Positions 1-11,198 of a stretch of DNA of 64,000 nt are shown here, one piece after another. Made by a program: the position numbers and the translations under genes. The stretch is taken from assembly GCF_000210295.1 (NCBI RefSeq), contig NC_026741.1, positions 496,001-560,000 on the forward strand, given 5' to 3'. The notes beneath the pieces were generated by a model that saw only the letters and a program-made list of their open reading frames with translations, ran no database searches and was not told the origin of the DNA. Within the stretch, counting starts at the first letter, position 1. Every line of letters starts with the position of its first letter. This DNA comes from Trypanosoma brucei gambiense DAL972 (lineage: Eukaryota > Euglenozoa > Kinetoplastea > Trypanosomatida > Trypanosomatidae).

Positions 1-2
1 CT

Positions 3-3000
3 TTGATGTTTTTACCAGATGCAGATTTGAGCAGACTTTCAGTGGGCGAAGCTGAGTTCAGCGCGGAGGACGCATCTTTTCAACGGGCGCTTCATTTGGC
101 CCATTCGTTTATGCCCTCTGCGAAAGATTTAGGTGCGTTTTTGGAATGTTTGGTGTGTTGTATCGAAAGTTTGCTAAGCGTTCGTAGTGTCTTGGGCCAC
201 CCGGAAGTGGAAACTACAGACTTCGGGGTTGTGTTTTCAGTTCTTTTCCCTCTTCAAAGTGCTATGGCTCAGCGCTATGAACACGCAGAGAGGCTGTTTC
301 GGTCTATTTGTTCAATAGCTTCCGCGATACGCGGGCCGCCTTCGGCCACAACATCGTCGGGAACTGCGAAAGGTGTGGCGAATTTCTTCTCTGCAGTCTT
401 CACACCGTCACAGGTTAACACGATACAGCGGTTTGTAAGCTCCGTTGGTGCATCTGGATCACCGAAGCGTAGTCCTATCACATGTCGCGAGGCTGTGGAA
501 TGCGTAACGAGCTTTTTCGTTTGCGCAACCGAAGAAATGGCTATAGAGGCATGTGCTCGCCCTCTGTTTGACTTGCTTTGTCTTGATGATGTGGAGGAGG
601 AGCTGGTCCGCTTTGTGCTCCATTCATGCACCGAAAATCTCCTATTACTCAAACCGTGTCAACTACAACGTGTAACGCAGTTGCTGCTCACCGCCGTAAA
701 GCGCGGCATTGCCATCTCAGAGACCGTTTCCTCGGTTGCAGCAGTGCTAAAGAAGGAATCCAAAGCGGTGGTTGAGGTGAAGATTTTTGTGCTGGAGTTT
801 CTTAGCTTTTATTCAACGGCAGTAAGTCATGCATCTGAGGTAGAAACACTGCATAGCGTCTTCAAGTGGACGCTTGAGGAGGTGACATCGATAAGCGACT
901 GGGTTGAACCGCAGGCAGTTTCATATCTGGCAGCGGTGACGCAATTCGTGAGATCGGCACTCGCATCCGCACCGTTGGTAGCACTACTGGCAAGGCTTGA
1001 ATGGCCCCACGAGGTGCTGCTTCTGCTGTTGCGTGCTCATGGTGATGGTGTAAGGGAAGTAGCAGTCACATTTCGGAATCTCTTTTGTTCAATGGTATTC
1101 AACGAGGGGCAGTTTGTGGATGTTCTTATTAGCGAATTGAGGGCAATGGGCGGCCAGAGCCCCTGGCCTTCACAAATTTCCATCCTGTTGTGTGTATTCG
1201 TGTACCTGCTGCAGGATAAACGGGGTGCATGGGCTGCGATAAGAAGTAACGACATCTACGTGTGCCTTTACCTGCTTCACTACCTGGACCAAAGCACCTG
1301 CATTGAGGAGGATGCGCATCTTATTGGAACATCGTTGGCATTGTTGTTGTCGCACCTGCGGTGGAGTGAAGCTGGAGGAATTGTCGCACACTATGTTGAT
1401 GCTGTCAGAACCCCTTGGATGGTCCAACTTCTGGTTGATCTTGCCACAGGGTTTTACACCACCACAAAAAACTTGATTGCTGCCGATGCTATGCGTGTAG
1501 AAACTGTAAAAACGATGACGCCGGGCAGTCGACTGTGCTGTGAAGTAGTGGGGGGGTTTTCCATACCTTTGTCCTGCCGCTTCGAGCACACCTTTCCTTT
1601 TGGTGTGCTTCTTCGTTGGATAGTGGAACCAGGAAATCAATCCGGCGATTGGCAGAAAAACTTGATGGAGCTCCTATCTGGCATGCTCCACCGCCGCTGC
1701 CTACCTCTCGTTGACGACGCGTTCACCTCTACGGTGGTGAAACAAAAACTTTATGAGCTGCTTCCGTACGTGGCCGATGTTTCGAGAAGGGATGTGCTCG
1801 CATTGCTTTCGTCTTCGAAGGAGTATCTAACACTTGAAGATGTCTCGAACGCTCAAGCCATCTGGGAGAGACTAGCATACGGTAGAATCGGGGAAGGTTC
1901 GCAGCATGAATTCCACGATTATATCACATGGTACGGAAACGGCGCATTGCATGGGGTGCTGCAGGGTGTGCAAAAGGGTTGTTCTCTCAACGACCGCTTC
2001 ACGACGGCTCTGTGGGTGTATTGGGAATCATGCGTAGGGACGGATACGGGTTCGATGATTCAGCTTTGGGAGTTGCTCTGGCCAGGCGCTGAGGGCTCTA
2101 CGAAAGTGTCATTGGCGGTTGACACCATGCAAAGAAAGGTCATTTTTGCAGTTTCCCCGGCGGACGAAGCGCAACAAGTTGTCACCCTTCCCTTCATTCC
2201 GCCAGGCCAGTGGATGCACGTAGTAGTGAGCTTTTTATGCAACCGGTTATTTTCCTCCACTGTGACGGCGTTCTACGATGGAGTTCGCACCCTTCAGACC
2301 GATATAACCGTACCTGGGTCCCACACACTCCTTCCGTACCCTGGAGGCTCCTCATTTATGGCGAGGATTCTCTCTGAAAGCACCTATGATTTCACTTGCA
2401 CCGTGGGGTTTTCACACGAAGGGAGCTCTGAGGGCTGCGTGCAGCGTTTTGTGTCGTTTCAGCTGTTTAATGCAGCTTTATCACAGTTGGAAGTGATGTC
2501 GCTTTTTTGTGTGGACCCGTATTCGCTCACAGGTCTGAGGGCTGCGAAGAGGTGCCCGCTGGAGTTGCCGCTGCTGAGACCAGAGGCGCTGCGGTACTTA
2601 GTTGCCAGCGCTGCCCATGGGGAGCTTCAAGAACTTACTAGCTCAAGAGCGCTTAATTTCGCTCCGTTTCCCGCAGAATCCCTGATATTATCATTACATG
2701 TGCAGAACGCGGAGTTGGTCGAGTGCTCCCAGTTACAGTCCCTCCACAACAAGAGGTGGGTGGTCCCTGACTCTGCAGGGAGAAATGGAGTGACGAACTT
2801 TTTATTACACGGCTCACACAGCGAGCCCGTGGCTACGGGTGGAAACATAACCAAGGTGCTTATCTCACATAACGTCCCCTGCGAGTGGCTGCGCTGGCTT
2901 TGTGTAATCTCCTGTGCATACGATGAGGTTAAAATGCCTAACACAAAAAACGTGCTTGATAGTGCTGACGCGAAGATGGCTGTTCTGCAGAGAATAGCAG

Positions 3001-6000
3001 CAACGACACTGAGAATAATTGCCGCGTATTATTGGAAGACGGAGGAGGTAAGTGACGGCAATGTGGCAATATTCATCAATTATGTAACTCTGCAAGTGAA
3101 GCAACGGCCACAGGTTTATCTGGCTACTACGGACGGGGTGGACGCAGTTTTTGGTCTTGGTGCAGTGAAGGAATCCACAGGTGAGCACTGCGTCGTGTAT
3201 AGCACATTACCGGTTGAGGACGTCTTTTTTAACTGGAAAGTTACTTCGTTTCTCCCGGAGCAGTGTCAACAACGTATTTTGTTTCATCTTACTGCACTCC
3301 TACAAAAGAGCAACCCGTTTAGGGCGGTAAATGCTTTACGTTTGCAACATTCCAGTTTTTTTGACGGTTTCATATGCGGACTTGTGAGGGAGTATGTGTG
3401 GCCCCCGGTACTAGAATCCGCTGTTGCTGTCATTGCGCTGTACATTGAGTGCATCGCAGGCGATGCTGTTGCGCTCCGGGAGGTTCTCAACTTATGTGCG
3501 TCTATAGTTCCCGTGGAGCGTGATGTGCTAACCGTTGCCAAGCGCCTTGTGTCCAAGATACCACTGGTAGCATTCGAGTGCATAGTTGTTGTTGTGCTCA
3601 ACCACCTGCTGAAAGTGCTCTGTGGCGCTTGTGTCGGTCCCCACAATGAGGGACTAATGTTTGCTGAGGCCCTGTCGCACGCAATGCCGCAGTGCTGGTT
3701 TCACATTTTGACGAGTGAGTGGGCACATCCAGTTTCCGTAACCATGGCGATGCACCTCTTTACTCTTTGTTACAAACGGAGTGAAACGTTTAGAAGACGC
3801 TTCGGAGACGTCATCCCTTTATTGTACGAAAACTTGCGTCACCACGCACACCAGAGTGACCTGTTGATTGTCCTAATCAGTGGCTTCTGGGGGAGCGACT
3901 GGGACCAACAGAAACCTCCATATGCTTTGCTAAACCAATTGTATACCACTTCTGAAGGGACAGTGCCGTCCTTCTTGCAACTTGCTATGCATCTGCTTGG
4001 TAGGAGTGCTTCGTTGTTGCTGCGACCTGACGCGGCGGTGAATTACCCTCACATCACATGCGCTTCATTCTACGCTGCGATGGGCGCAGCTGCCACCGCT
4101 GAACATTGTAGGGCACGGTCACAACTGAGGTGCTACATCTCTGTGGTTGTGTTCTGCGCATGGCTGCGTCGGGGACAGAAGATACCCGACGACGGCGCGA
4201 ATAGAATTTCGTTCACAAAGAGGGAATCGGCTGATCACGGGGAGATGAGGCGGACTGTGGTTGCCATTTTGCAGTGGGTTGCGCGCAGATACCCGAGCGA
4301 CCGCCGCGTCTCGAAGGCTATGTACGTTTCACAAAAATCATACAACCCAATGGATATGGCGCTGCTTTGTCTGTTTCCCGCATTGCCTATGGACAAGGAT
4401 GTGGGGAGCGTTGGGAATATGCCGTTGCCTCTTCTTGACGTGGTAGAGGGTTTAGAAACCACTGTTGGGCATCGAGATATTTTTGATGGAGGCTACTCTG
4501 GCACAGGCGGCTTTGACTTCGATGACTGTGACGACGAGAGGGAGGAACTAGTCTGTGATGCGCGGGGCCCTAATACCTCACCGGCTACCGAAGCACGGGA
4601 CTGTGATTTCGATGCTCTACTGCATCAACCAGAAAGTGAGCTGTACAATGCTTGTCGTGCGCTATTTGTTGCGCACATCAAGCGATACGCACGTAGTGCC
4701 AAATGTCAGCCCTTCGTGACGGGTAGGAAGTCGGTGCGTTCTCCGCCAAAACTCGTGCTCGCGCTGCAACGGGCGCTTGCTCTCTGCCCAAGCGGCATAG
4801 GACTCAGGGCAAGATATATGTTCTGTGTGGCGGTTTGTTGTTTTTGTCTTGAGGCTCTAACGGATATGCTTCGTGAGGAGCAACCTGGTGAGACCGGCCA
4901 GTGCGTCCTTGACAACATGGTAGCCACGGGGAAGTACCTTGCTGATCGGTTGGTAAGCGGGGCCGCTACCCCCACATTGGCGGTGACGAAGTTTTTGCAG
5001 CACTTACTCAAGTTACATCTTAACACCGAGCAAGTCAAAGATTTGTGTGAATCTCTTTCTGAGTGCTTACTTCTTTTAATGGACTCAATAAGCTGCGGGA
5101 GAGATGCTCGGTCCGCAGCATCGGTGATTGATTCTCTGCACGACGAGCACATTGGTGTCTTCGGCTACCGGATTCCGTCTGAAGAGCTTCTTCGGTTGAC
5201 CACGCATAGGTTGTTAGATATTTCAGAGGTGTTATTAGCCTCAGACGTGGACAGGCATTCCGTTAATATGGAAAAGTTGGTTGGTTTGTGGCGCACATTT
5301 TTGGTTGCCAACAGGGAGGTCCCCTTCTTTCGCTTGGTTTGGAATACGGAGGAGAAAGCTGCACGCGTTTTCTACATGCTCACGGAATCCACTGATGGAG
5401 GAGTGGGGGATTTGGTTGCATGGGTAATGGCAGATCATGGTAATTTCAAGCAAAGCTTATGCAAAGACGAATGGACTCAGATGACGTTGAGAAAAACATT
5501 TCTCCAGAAGAGGGACCGCCGCTGGGCGGCGTGTGCGGTGGAGCAGAGGGACCGTGAGTGTGCAGACCTGATGAGCTCTTGCAAAGTGAAGTGCAATGCG
5601 ATGAACGAAGAGTGGTCGAAACTTACTGATACCTCAACTTTTGTGGACACAGCATTGTTGGCACGCAGAATTGAGTGCTGCGATGTACTGCACCGACATT
5701 TACAAGTTCAGCTACTCCCCAACTATGGGATGGAAGAGAAACCGGGCACTTTGCACCTTCACCCCAGTGGCGCCGTGGGGTATCCTTGTGGCGTGCCTTT
5801 TGATTTACTCCACAATTTGACAAATGCACACATACGCTATCCATCGCTTAGGTGTCGTCTTGCCGCAAGTACTGCAAGTGACGATGGCTCCGTCAGTTCC
5901 CATTCGCGGGCGAGTGTGCCCGCGGCTCTTCTTCGTATTGTTGGTTCTCACTTCACCAACCCTGTCCTTTTTGTCGGTAATGTGTATTATCTTCGTGGTG

Positions 6001-8438
6001 ATGAGTGCTCAATTAGCGTAATGTCTGTGACTCCAAGGGAGGTTGTGATCGTTGGTGATAGCCAGTTTTCGGCGAGCGGTGATTTCTCCATCGGGGTCCT
6101 TAATCCCCGGGACGCATGGGGGACTTTATCACTGGACAATGGCTCGCCTTCCTGCGATAACCGCAACTTTCTCCCGTGGCTATCAGAAAGGGGTAACACA
6201 GAAAAACTGGAAATTGCCCGCCATTCCTGCTGCTTCCGAACGATATGCGTTGAGTCGCGTGTGCCAAGCTCTCCGTCGTTCACATGGCGCTTCTCCACAG
6301 GCAGTATACTGAAAGTGCACCAGCACTTTTTTCAGCACCGTCCCGTTGCTTTGGAGTTTCAACTGGAAAACGGTGACAGGTGTTTCATCGCGGCTCTTGA
6401 TGAAAGACTTTGCTTTTCGAGGGCAAAACAGGAGGAAATCATGTCTGCAGTGTCGCGTGTAGCCCCACAAGCGGATATGGAGACGTATTCCCAAAAGGAG
6501 TCTCGGATGTCTGAACTTGGAGAACGATGGAAGCAGCGCAGAATCAGCAACCGCATGTATTTGCTCCAACTCAACGACATTGCTGGGAGAACGGTGGCTG
6601 ACATGGGTCAGTACCCTGTGATGCCGTGGGTTCTTAGCGACTATGAAAGTTCTACGATCGATTTAAGGGACCCAGGTGTTTATAGGGACTTGGCAAAGCC
6701 GATCGGTGCTCTGAATGAGGCGAAGGAGAGGCAATTACGCGATCGGTACGAGCAATGGTTTGATAAGTCTCAACCCCCATTCCATCACGGAACTCACTAC
6801 AGCAGCAGTGCAGTGGTAATGTATTATTTAATTCGCCTTCAGCCCTTCACGCAGCGCTCTGTTAGGTACCAGGGGGGCCGACTTGACATTGCTGGACGCA
6901 TTTTTCATAGTGTTTCTGAGGCATGGAACAGCTGTGGTGGAGTCGGTGATGTGAAGGAGCTTGTCCCTGAATTTTTTTGTCTTCCAGAGATGTTCATGAA
7001 CAAGAGTCGGATCGACCTTGGCGTGCGCCTTGACGGTGTGCAGTTGGGGGATGTCGTACTACCTGAATGGTGTGGCGGTGACGTGGAGCGGTTTGTTCAT
7101 CTGCATGCAGAGGCCTTGGAGAGTGACGTCGTCAGTGGCAAGCTGCACGAGTGGGTTGACCTCGTATTTGGAAACAAACAGCGCGGAAGGGGAGCAGTGG
7201 ATGCTATCAACGTCTTTCTGCACCTTTCGTATGGTCAAGCCGTTGGAAGAGCCATCGCCGAAGCCTCCAGTGAGGAGGATTGCAAAGCGATTGTGGCAAC
7301 AGCGGCGAACTTCGGGCAGACACCTCGGCAACTTTTCAACCGTGCCCATGCTCGCAGGTTCGACAACCGATACGGGCCAACCCCCCAACAAGCCTTCATA
7401 AACGAAGCGGGGAAACTCTCCGTCAGGTGGAGGTCAGTGTGTTATCCATGGGGTAACAAGCGTTGCTGCACGCCCATAACGTCGTTGCGCATCGTGGACT
7501 CTAGTGCTATCGCGTCCACTCGGTTCAGCCTCATACTTCCAACGACGCCGATGCAGGTTTGCCACTACAGTAATGTCACTAGGGAGCTATCTTGCCATGA
7601 ATACGGCAAGCCGACGCTTCTATGCGTTCTCCCTAATGTCTGGCATCAAGGATATGGGGAACTTACAACGATGTGTACTTCATCACTCGGGGGGATCATA
7701 TGCATAGGGACCACCAATGGAAGGGTGGTTATCTGCAGCCGTGTGACATCAACGGCTCCATTTACTATTATGTCGATTCTCAATGCATGCAGAAACGACG
7801 ATAGCGCGCCTGTGAAACTCTTGAAGATGTGGAACAGTGGTCACCTTTCTGTTGTATGTGAAGATGGTCCTCGGGGGTCGCTTTGGCACGTTGCGCACTC
7901 TGGGGTAATGTTCTGCTTCAAATTTGATATCAGTGATGTTGTGGACGAGTCCTCTACTATCCGTGACATTACTCGGGACGAGCAAAGCAACTGTTACTTT
8001 ATTGCTACTCACAATCATATTGTGCAGTTGTCAAGCACCGGCAGAGTTCTTGGTGTGGCAAGCGTTTCGAAAGCCAGCACGGCCACAACCGCAAGGAAGG
8101 GAACAACGGCACCTCCCGCGAACAACGACGCAGCGGCTGATGGCCCCAAGCAGCATTTTTGCGCAGCAGAATACATTAACTTTGAAAGTTATAGTAAAAC
8201 CAACATCTTGCTTGCAGGACACGAGGATGGAACCATTTCTTTTTGGACAGTACGGCCATTGTTAGGATTCGATCAAAATACGTTTGCTACAGAAATCAAA
8301 ATGTTCCATTCGTTCACAGTGGATGGTGACACAAGAATTACTACAATAACGCATGACGGTGCAGGTTTTAGCGCAGGTACGGCAAGTGGAGAAGTACATA
8401 CATACAGCGTACCTGACCCATTTGCAGACGAGGAATGA
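3..8438 (+). CDS. BEACH-domain/WD40 giant protein, 5' end incomplete
   Basis: BEACH proteins are large scaffolds for vesicle traffic, lysosome-related organelles and membrane events. The frame is open from the window edge, so the true start may lie outside; the first ATG is at 6. About 2811 residues are visible. A long helical, armadillo-like N-terminal part is followed near residues 660-830 by a concanavalin A-like jelly roll (FTTALWVYWESC). Near 2080-2160 is a PH-like module, and the BEACH core begins near 2175 with ISNRMYLLQLNDIAGR, QYPVMPWVLSDYES and RDLAKPIGALN, all textbook BEACH blocks. WD40-like repeats fill about 2480-2805. This is the neurobeachin/LYST/LRBA architecture. An acidic low-complexity stretch lies near 1490-1540. 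The family call is very secure; the exact paralogue is not decided. Confidence 0.93.
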   Translation: MMFLPDADLSRLSVGEAEFSAEDASFQRALHLAHSFMPSAKDLGAFLECLVCCIESLLSVRSVLGHPEVETTDFGVVFSVLFPLQSAMAQRYEHAERLFRSICSIASAIRGPPSATTSSGTAKGVANFFSAVFTPSQVNTIQRFVSSVGASGSPKRSPITCREAVECVTSFFVCATEEMAIEACARPLFDLLCLDDVEEELVRFVLHSCTENLLLLKPCQLQRVTQLLLTAVKRGIAISETVSSVAAVLKKESKAVVEVKIFVLEFLSFYSTAVSHASEVETLHSVFKWTLEEVTSISDWVEPQAVSYLAAVTQFVRSALASAPLVALLARLEWPHEVLLLLLRAHGDGVREVAVTFRNLFCSMVFNEGQFVDVLISELRAMGGQSPWPSQISILLCVFVYLLQDKRGAWAAIRSNDIYVCLYLLHYLDQSTCIEEDAHLIGTSLALLLSHLRWSEAGGIVAHYVDAVRTPWMVQLLVDLATGFYTTTKNLIAADAMRVETVKTMTPGSRLCCEVVGGFSIPLSCRFEHTFPFGVLLRWIVEPGNQSGDWQKNLMELLSGMLHRRCLPLVDDAFTSTVVKQKLYELLPYVADVSRRDVLALLSSSKEYLTLEDVSNAQAIWERLAYGRIGEGSQHEFHDYITWYGNGALHGVLQGVQKGCSLNDRFTTALWVYWESCVGTDTGSMIQLWELLWPGAEGSTKVSLAVDTMQRKVIFAVSPADEAQQVVTLPFIPPGQWMHVVVSFLCNRLFSSTVTAFYDGVRTLQTDITVPGSHTLLPYPGGSSFMARILSESTYDFTCTVGFSHEGSSEGCVQRFVSFQLFNAALSQLEVMSLFCVDPYSLTGLRAAKRCPLELPLLRPEALRYLVASAAHGELQELTSSRALNFAPFPAESLILSLHVQNAELVECSQLQSLHNKRWVVPDSAGRNGVTNFLLHGSHSEPVATGGNITKVLISHNVPCEWLRWLCVISCAYDEVKMPNTKNVLDSADAKMAVLQRIAATTLRIIAAYYWKTEEVSDGNVAIFINYVTLQVKQRPQVYLATTDGVDAVFGLGAVKESTGEHCVVYSTLPVEDVFFNWKVTSFLPEQCQQRILFHLTALLQKSNPFRAVNALRLQHSSFFDGFICGLVREYVWPPVLESAVAVIALYIECIAGDAVALREVLNLCASIVPVERDVLTVAKRLVSKIPLVAFECIVVVVLNHLLKVLCGACVGPHNEGLMFAEALSHAMPQCWFHILTSEWAHPVSVTMAMHLFTLCYKRSETFRRRFGDVIPLLYENLRHHAHQSDLLIVLISGFWGSDWDQQKPPYALLNQLYTTSEGTVPSFLQLAMHLLGRSASLLLRPDAAVNYPHITCASFYAAMGAAATAEHCRARSQLRCYISVVVFCAWLRRGQKIPDDGANRISFTKRESADHGEMRRTVVAILQWVARRYPSDRRVSKAMYVSQKSYNPMDMALLCLFPALPMDKDVGSVGNMPLPLLDVVEGLETTVGHRDIFDGGYSGTGGFDFDDCDDEREELVCDARGPNTSPATEARDCDFDALLHQPESELYNACRALFVAHIKRYARSAKCQPFVTGRKSVRSPPKLVLALQRALALCPSGIGLRARYMFCVAVCCFCLEALTDMLREEQPGETGQCVLDNMVATGKYLADRLVSGAATPTLAVTKFLQHLLKLHLNTEQVKDLCESLSECLLLLMDSISCGRDARSAASVIDSLHDEHIGVFGYRIPSEELLRLTTHRLLDISEVLLASDVDRHSVNMEKLVGLWRTFLVANREVPFFRLVWNTEEKAARVFYMLTESTDGGVGDLVAWVMADHGNFKQSLCKDEWTQMTLRKTFLQKRDRRWAACAVEQRDRECADLMSSCKVKCNAMNEEWSKLTDTSTFVDTALLARRIECCDVLHRHLQVQLLPNYGMEEKPGTLHLHPSGAVGYPCGVPFDLLHNLTNAHIRYPSLRCRLAASTASDDGSVSSHSRASVPAALLRIVGSHFTNPVLFVGNVYYLRGDECSISVMSVTPREVVIVGDSQFSASGDFSIGVLNPRDAWGTLSLDNGSPSCDNRNFLPWLSERGNTEKLEIARHSCCFRTICVESRVPSSPSFTWRFSTGSILKVHQHFFQHRPVALEFQLENGDRCFIAALDERLCFSRAKQEEIMSAVSRVAPQADMETYSQKESRMSELGERWKQRRISNRMYLLQLNDIAGRTVADMGQYPVMPWVLSDYESSTIDLRDPGVYRDLAKPIGALNEAKERQLRDRYEQWFDKSQPPFHHGTHYSSSAVVMYYLIRLQPFTQRSVRYQGGRLDIAGRIFHSVSEAWNSCGGVGDVKELVPEFFCLPEMFMNKSRIDLGVRLDGVQLGDVVLPEWCGGDVERFVHLHAEALESDVVSGKLHEWVDLVFGNKQRGRGAVDAINVFLHLSYGQAVGRAIAEASSEEDCKAIVATAANFGQTPRQLFNRAHARRFDNRYGPTPQQAFINEAGKLSVRWRSVCYPWGNKRCCTPITSLRIVDSSAIASTRFSLILPTTPMQVCHYSNVTRELSCHEYGKPTLLCVLPNVWHQGYGELTTMCTSSLGGIICIGTTNGRVVICSRVTSTAPFTIMSILNACRNDDSAPVKLLKMWNSGHLSVVCEDGPRGSLWHVAHSGVMFCFKFDISDVVDESSTIRDITRDEQSNCYFIATHNHIVQLSSTGRVLGVASVSKASTATTARKGTTAPPANNDAAADGPKQHFCAAEYINFESYSKTNILLAGHEDGTISFWTVRPLLGFDQNTFATEIKMFHSFTVDGDTRITTITHDGAGFSAGTASGEVHTYSVPDPFADEE

Positions 8439-9495
8439 TACAAAGAAAATAAATTGCATGTGATAAGTAAAAAAAAAAACAGCACACAACCTACCCCAGA
8501 AGAAGTACACTGTAACCGCAAGCATTTACCACTACAACTAAAAAACTTATTCACCATTAAGAAAATGGTAGTGATACTTCTTACAAAACAACTCGTGAAG
8601 GCAGACGGGTACGTTAAATACTTGTGAGGGTGCCAGTGATTATACGTAATGTCTTTGCTACAGGTGATTGTACGATATGACCATACCGACTAAACCAACC
8701 GAGATCAATGAGGCATGAAAAGTTCCCGCCCTGTTTTCAATTAAGTGACGGTGTGATTACAGACAGGACGTAAGTGAGTCAATGTCAATATCTCCGTATT
8801 ACACCATGAGGACTATTGTCCCCCGTGTCTGACCGCCGCTTCCACCTCCTCTCTCCCTTCTTTTCTCCTTTCTTGTTTCTTCTCTTTCACTTACACGTGA
8901 TGTCATTTCGTATTCTGCAATACTGACAATAACTTGAGCGAGACAAGACATATTTGACTACTGGCAACTGAAACCCGCCACCCTCTCGGATTCTTTGGTC
9001 CTCCACTAGTTACTCAACGGTATTTCACTTTAGCTCAGCGTATATATGAATATAACGTCCACGGAGCTATAAGATGTTCCCATTACCTACCTTTATTGTT
9101 ATCACGAGGCTCAAAAGAACACACTGAGCCTGTACCAATGCCCAGTGAGTGGGACAGCCATCGAAGATAAGTGTTTGTTTTACGGCAATGAGGTTCGAAT
9201 GCGCCTGACGGTTTTTGTCCGACGTGGTGTGGGAAACGCCTCAAAGAAGTTACTGCACCTACACCTTCATTTCCACGGGTATATATTATCCCTGGTCACT
9301 AATTGATGTTTGGTATGTTAAATCTGTCACTGAACACTACTCACTTGTTTCCCCAGTGTAAGTGTGTCATCTTTCCCGTCTGTGCATTCACATGAATTTT
9401 AACTTTTATTACTCATAAATTATGTTTTGCCTCAATTATATAGGCACCGCTTTATACACAATTTTAAACAAGGAAGTCCAACAAGGTGAATTACA
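8439..9495. other. Intergenic/UTR region
   Basis: This 1057-base spacer between the BEACH gene and the next gene holds no convincing ORF. It has an A-rich run near 8470 and a pyrimidine tract at about 8843-8890. A candidate spliced-leader acceptor AG lies at 9442-9443, close to the next gene. No tRNA or other RNA gene was recognised. Confidence 0.6.
9442..9443 (+). promoter_or_regulatory. Candidate spliced-leader acceptor AG
   Basis: The AG follows a pyrimidine-biased stretch and gives a 5' UTR of about 52 bases before the ATG at 9496. Using it would remove the out-of-frame ATG at 9422. Confidence 0.4.
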
Positions 9496-10095
9496 ATGGG
9501 CTGTGGAGGTTCAGCTCCTGCTAACAAAGACAGGCATGTGGGTGCAGATCCACCAAAACCTTCAGAGCATTCGGAACATTCAAAACCTTCAGATCCTTCA
9601 GATCCTGCTGATGCTACTCGATTTAAGCAGTTTTGCACACTTCCACTACATGACAAGGATAAGCCAGTTGCTGCTGCAGCAATTAGGGTTACCGACCCCA
9701 AGTGTATTTCGGATATTTTACCTCCGGAATTCCTTGAGGGAAAGAAGGTGCATAATGAATTTTGTGCAATTACTCTCTCCTTCGATGATGGAAAGCCGGA
9801 GGATGAAGGCCTTTTTGAGAAGTTGAAGGAATTGGAAGGTACTTCCATCGAATTGAAACCAACCCATATTGTGATGAATGAAAAAGTCGCCGCCATTGGG
9901 GTGTGTAATAATGATGAATTCCCCTGCCAGGACGCACACCCGCATATCCTCGTTGCAACTGCTCCAGATGCCACACAGGAGGATATTGATGATGTAACCA
10001 AGAAAGGAAAGATTGAGATATTTTGCGCGAGAAAACTTTCCGATCTGCCACCTGATATCACCATCCCAGGTGAGTTTCGTTTCATGCACTGGTGA
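9496..10095 (+). CDS. N-acylated protein with a tRNA-ligase-phosphodiesterase (2H)-like domain
   Basis: The 199-residue protein starts MGCGGSAP, a standard kinetoplastid N-myristoylation plus palmitoylation signal, so membrane (often flagellar or pellicular) attachment is likely. A linker at residues 22-38 repeats Ser-Glu-His and Ser-Asp-Pro units. The folded part (about 40-199) resembles the C-terminal cyclic phosphodiesterase domain of eukaryotic tRNA ligase. HNEFCAITLSF (86-96) sits where Trl1-type proteins have NEF-H-x-T-L, and HPHILVAT (148-155) where they have PHIT-x-GT. In the first motif the catalytic His is missing (Cys90/Ala91); in the second His150 is kept but Thr is replaced by Leu152. 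I infer a 2H fold with damaged catalysis, perhaps a binding protein. The acylation signal is seen directly; the fold assignment is inference from motif matching. Confidence 0.8.
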   Translation: MGCGGSAPANKDRHVGADPPKPSEHSEHSKPSDPSDPADATRFKQFCTLPLHDKDKPVAAAAIRVTDPKCISDILPPEFLEGKKVHNEFCAITLSFDDGKPEDEGLFEKLKELEGTSIELKPTHIVMNEKVAAIGVCNNDEFPCQDAHPHILVATAPDATQEDIDDVTKKGKIEIFCARKLSDLPPDITIPGEFRFMHW

Positions 10096-11198
10096 GTATT
10101 TCCCTGTTCCTGGTGTTTCAATGGTTTCACAAGAGTACATATGAATTGTTGTAAGTGTGCTGGCAGTTGCTGTTACTCTGATCAATCAAAGAGTTAGTGG
10201 TACTGCGCTTCATTACTTTATTACTTTTGCTATTTTGTTTTACGAATTTACTTGCCTTTGCCCCTTCTTACTTTCCTTTTGATAACCTTTAGATATTTGC
10301 GTGTGGAGGTTTTGGTTTACTGTTATCCACATCTGGGGCTATATTCCCTTCATTTGAATTTTATTATTGCGGTATTGACTTTTTCTTTCAAAGAAGATGA
10401 TGAACGTTGGAATAACGAATAGGGACGATACGAGGGGAATGAAGAAAAGGCAGAAAAATGATACGGAGGGGAGGGAAAGACAAAATACAAACAATATGTG
10501 GGAGAGATATTTTTGCTTTGCTTTGGTTTGATATCTGTTTCGTTTGTTTTTTTTCGTTGTGTTCGATGTTTTTTGATCTTATTTTCCGAGACTTTATTAT
10601 ACAGGATTTGTTTAACTTATGTACTTTATTACCTATTGCTTGTGTGCCATTGTTGTGTTACTATGAAACATTTATTGGTGTGGCAGAGTAAAATGTGTTT
10701 TGGCATTGCTTTCCACAAGTAACCGAAGGGCACCAAATATTTGCTACGGGATAGCACTGAAATGCAGGCAAGGTGAAGGAGGGCAATAATTGGACAATGT
10801 AATTTTTTTTTACTGTTATGTGTTCGATTTGGGTAGGAAAATGTGATTGTGGGAGCTTGTCCTGGGGTGATGGATGTTTTTTTCATTTTTTTGTGATGGT
10901 AATGATTTTTTTTTTTTTTTTGGTCGGCCCTTTGTGTCAACTAGCATCTTCTTTGGAGTAGGTGCATATGTGCGTGCAGCTGCTTTTTAGTGAGCACCTC
11001 GTGTTGTAAGTGTCTTTTTTTATTATACCTTTTTGCTATTACCTTCATGTTTTTTGCTTTTGAAACGTTTTTGATAATACACTTAAAGAGTAGACAGAAA
11101 ACAGTAGTTGGTATATAGAAGAACTTATTAGTCGCTTCTCGAGTTGTGATTCTTGTTTGTAGAATTTTTTTGGGTTTTCTCCTCCTGTGTTGTTGGTT
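10096..11198. other. Intergenic/UTR region, T-rich
   Basis: This 1.1 kb spacer has long T runs (10801-10811, 10908-10921, 11016-11021) typical of 3' UTRs and splice signals. Short Phe/Cys-rich ORFs near 10458-10722 are by-products of the T-richness. No gene is supported. Confidence 0.6.

Noticed and set aside
1170..1640. Minus-strand ORF of 156 codons inside the BEACH gene
   Set aside because: It is a shadow of the strongly supported + strand coding frame; the same applies to the other minus-strand ORFs over coding regions.
9185..9215. GGTTCGAAT, resembling a tRNA B box
   Set aside because: The flanking bases do not form a T stem and no A box or acceptor stem is found at the right distance.
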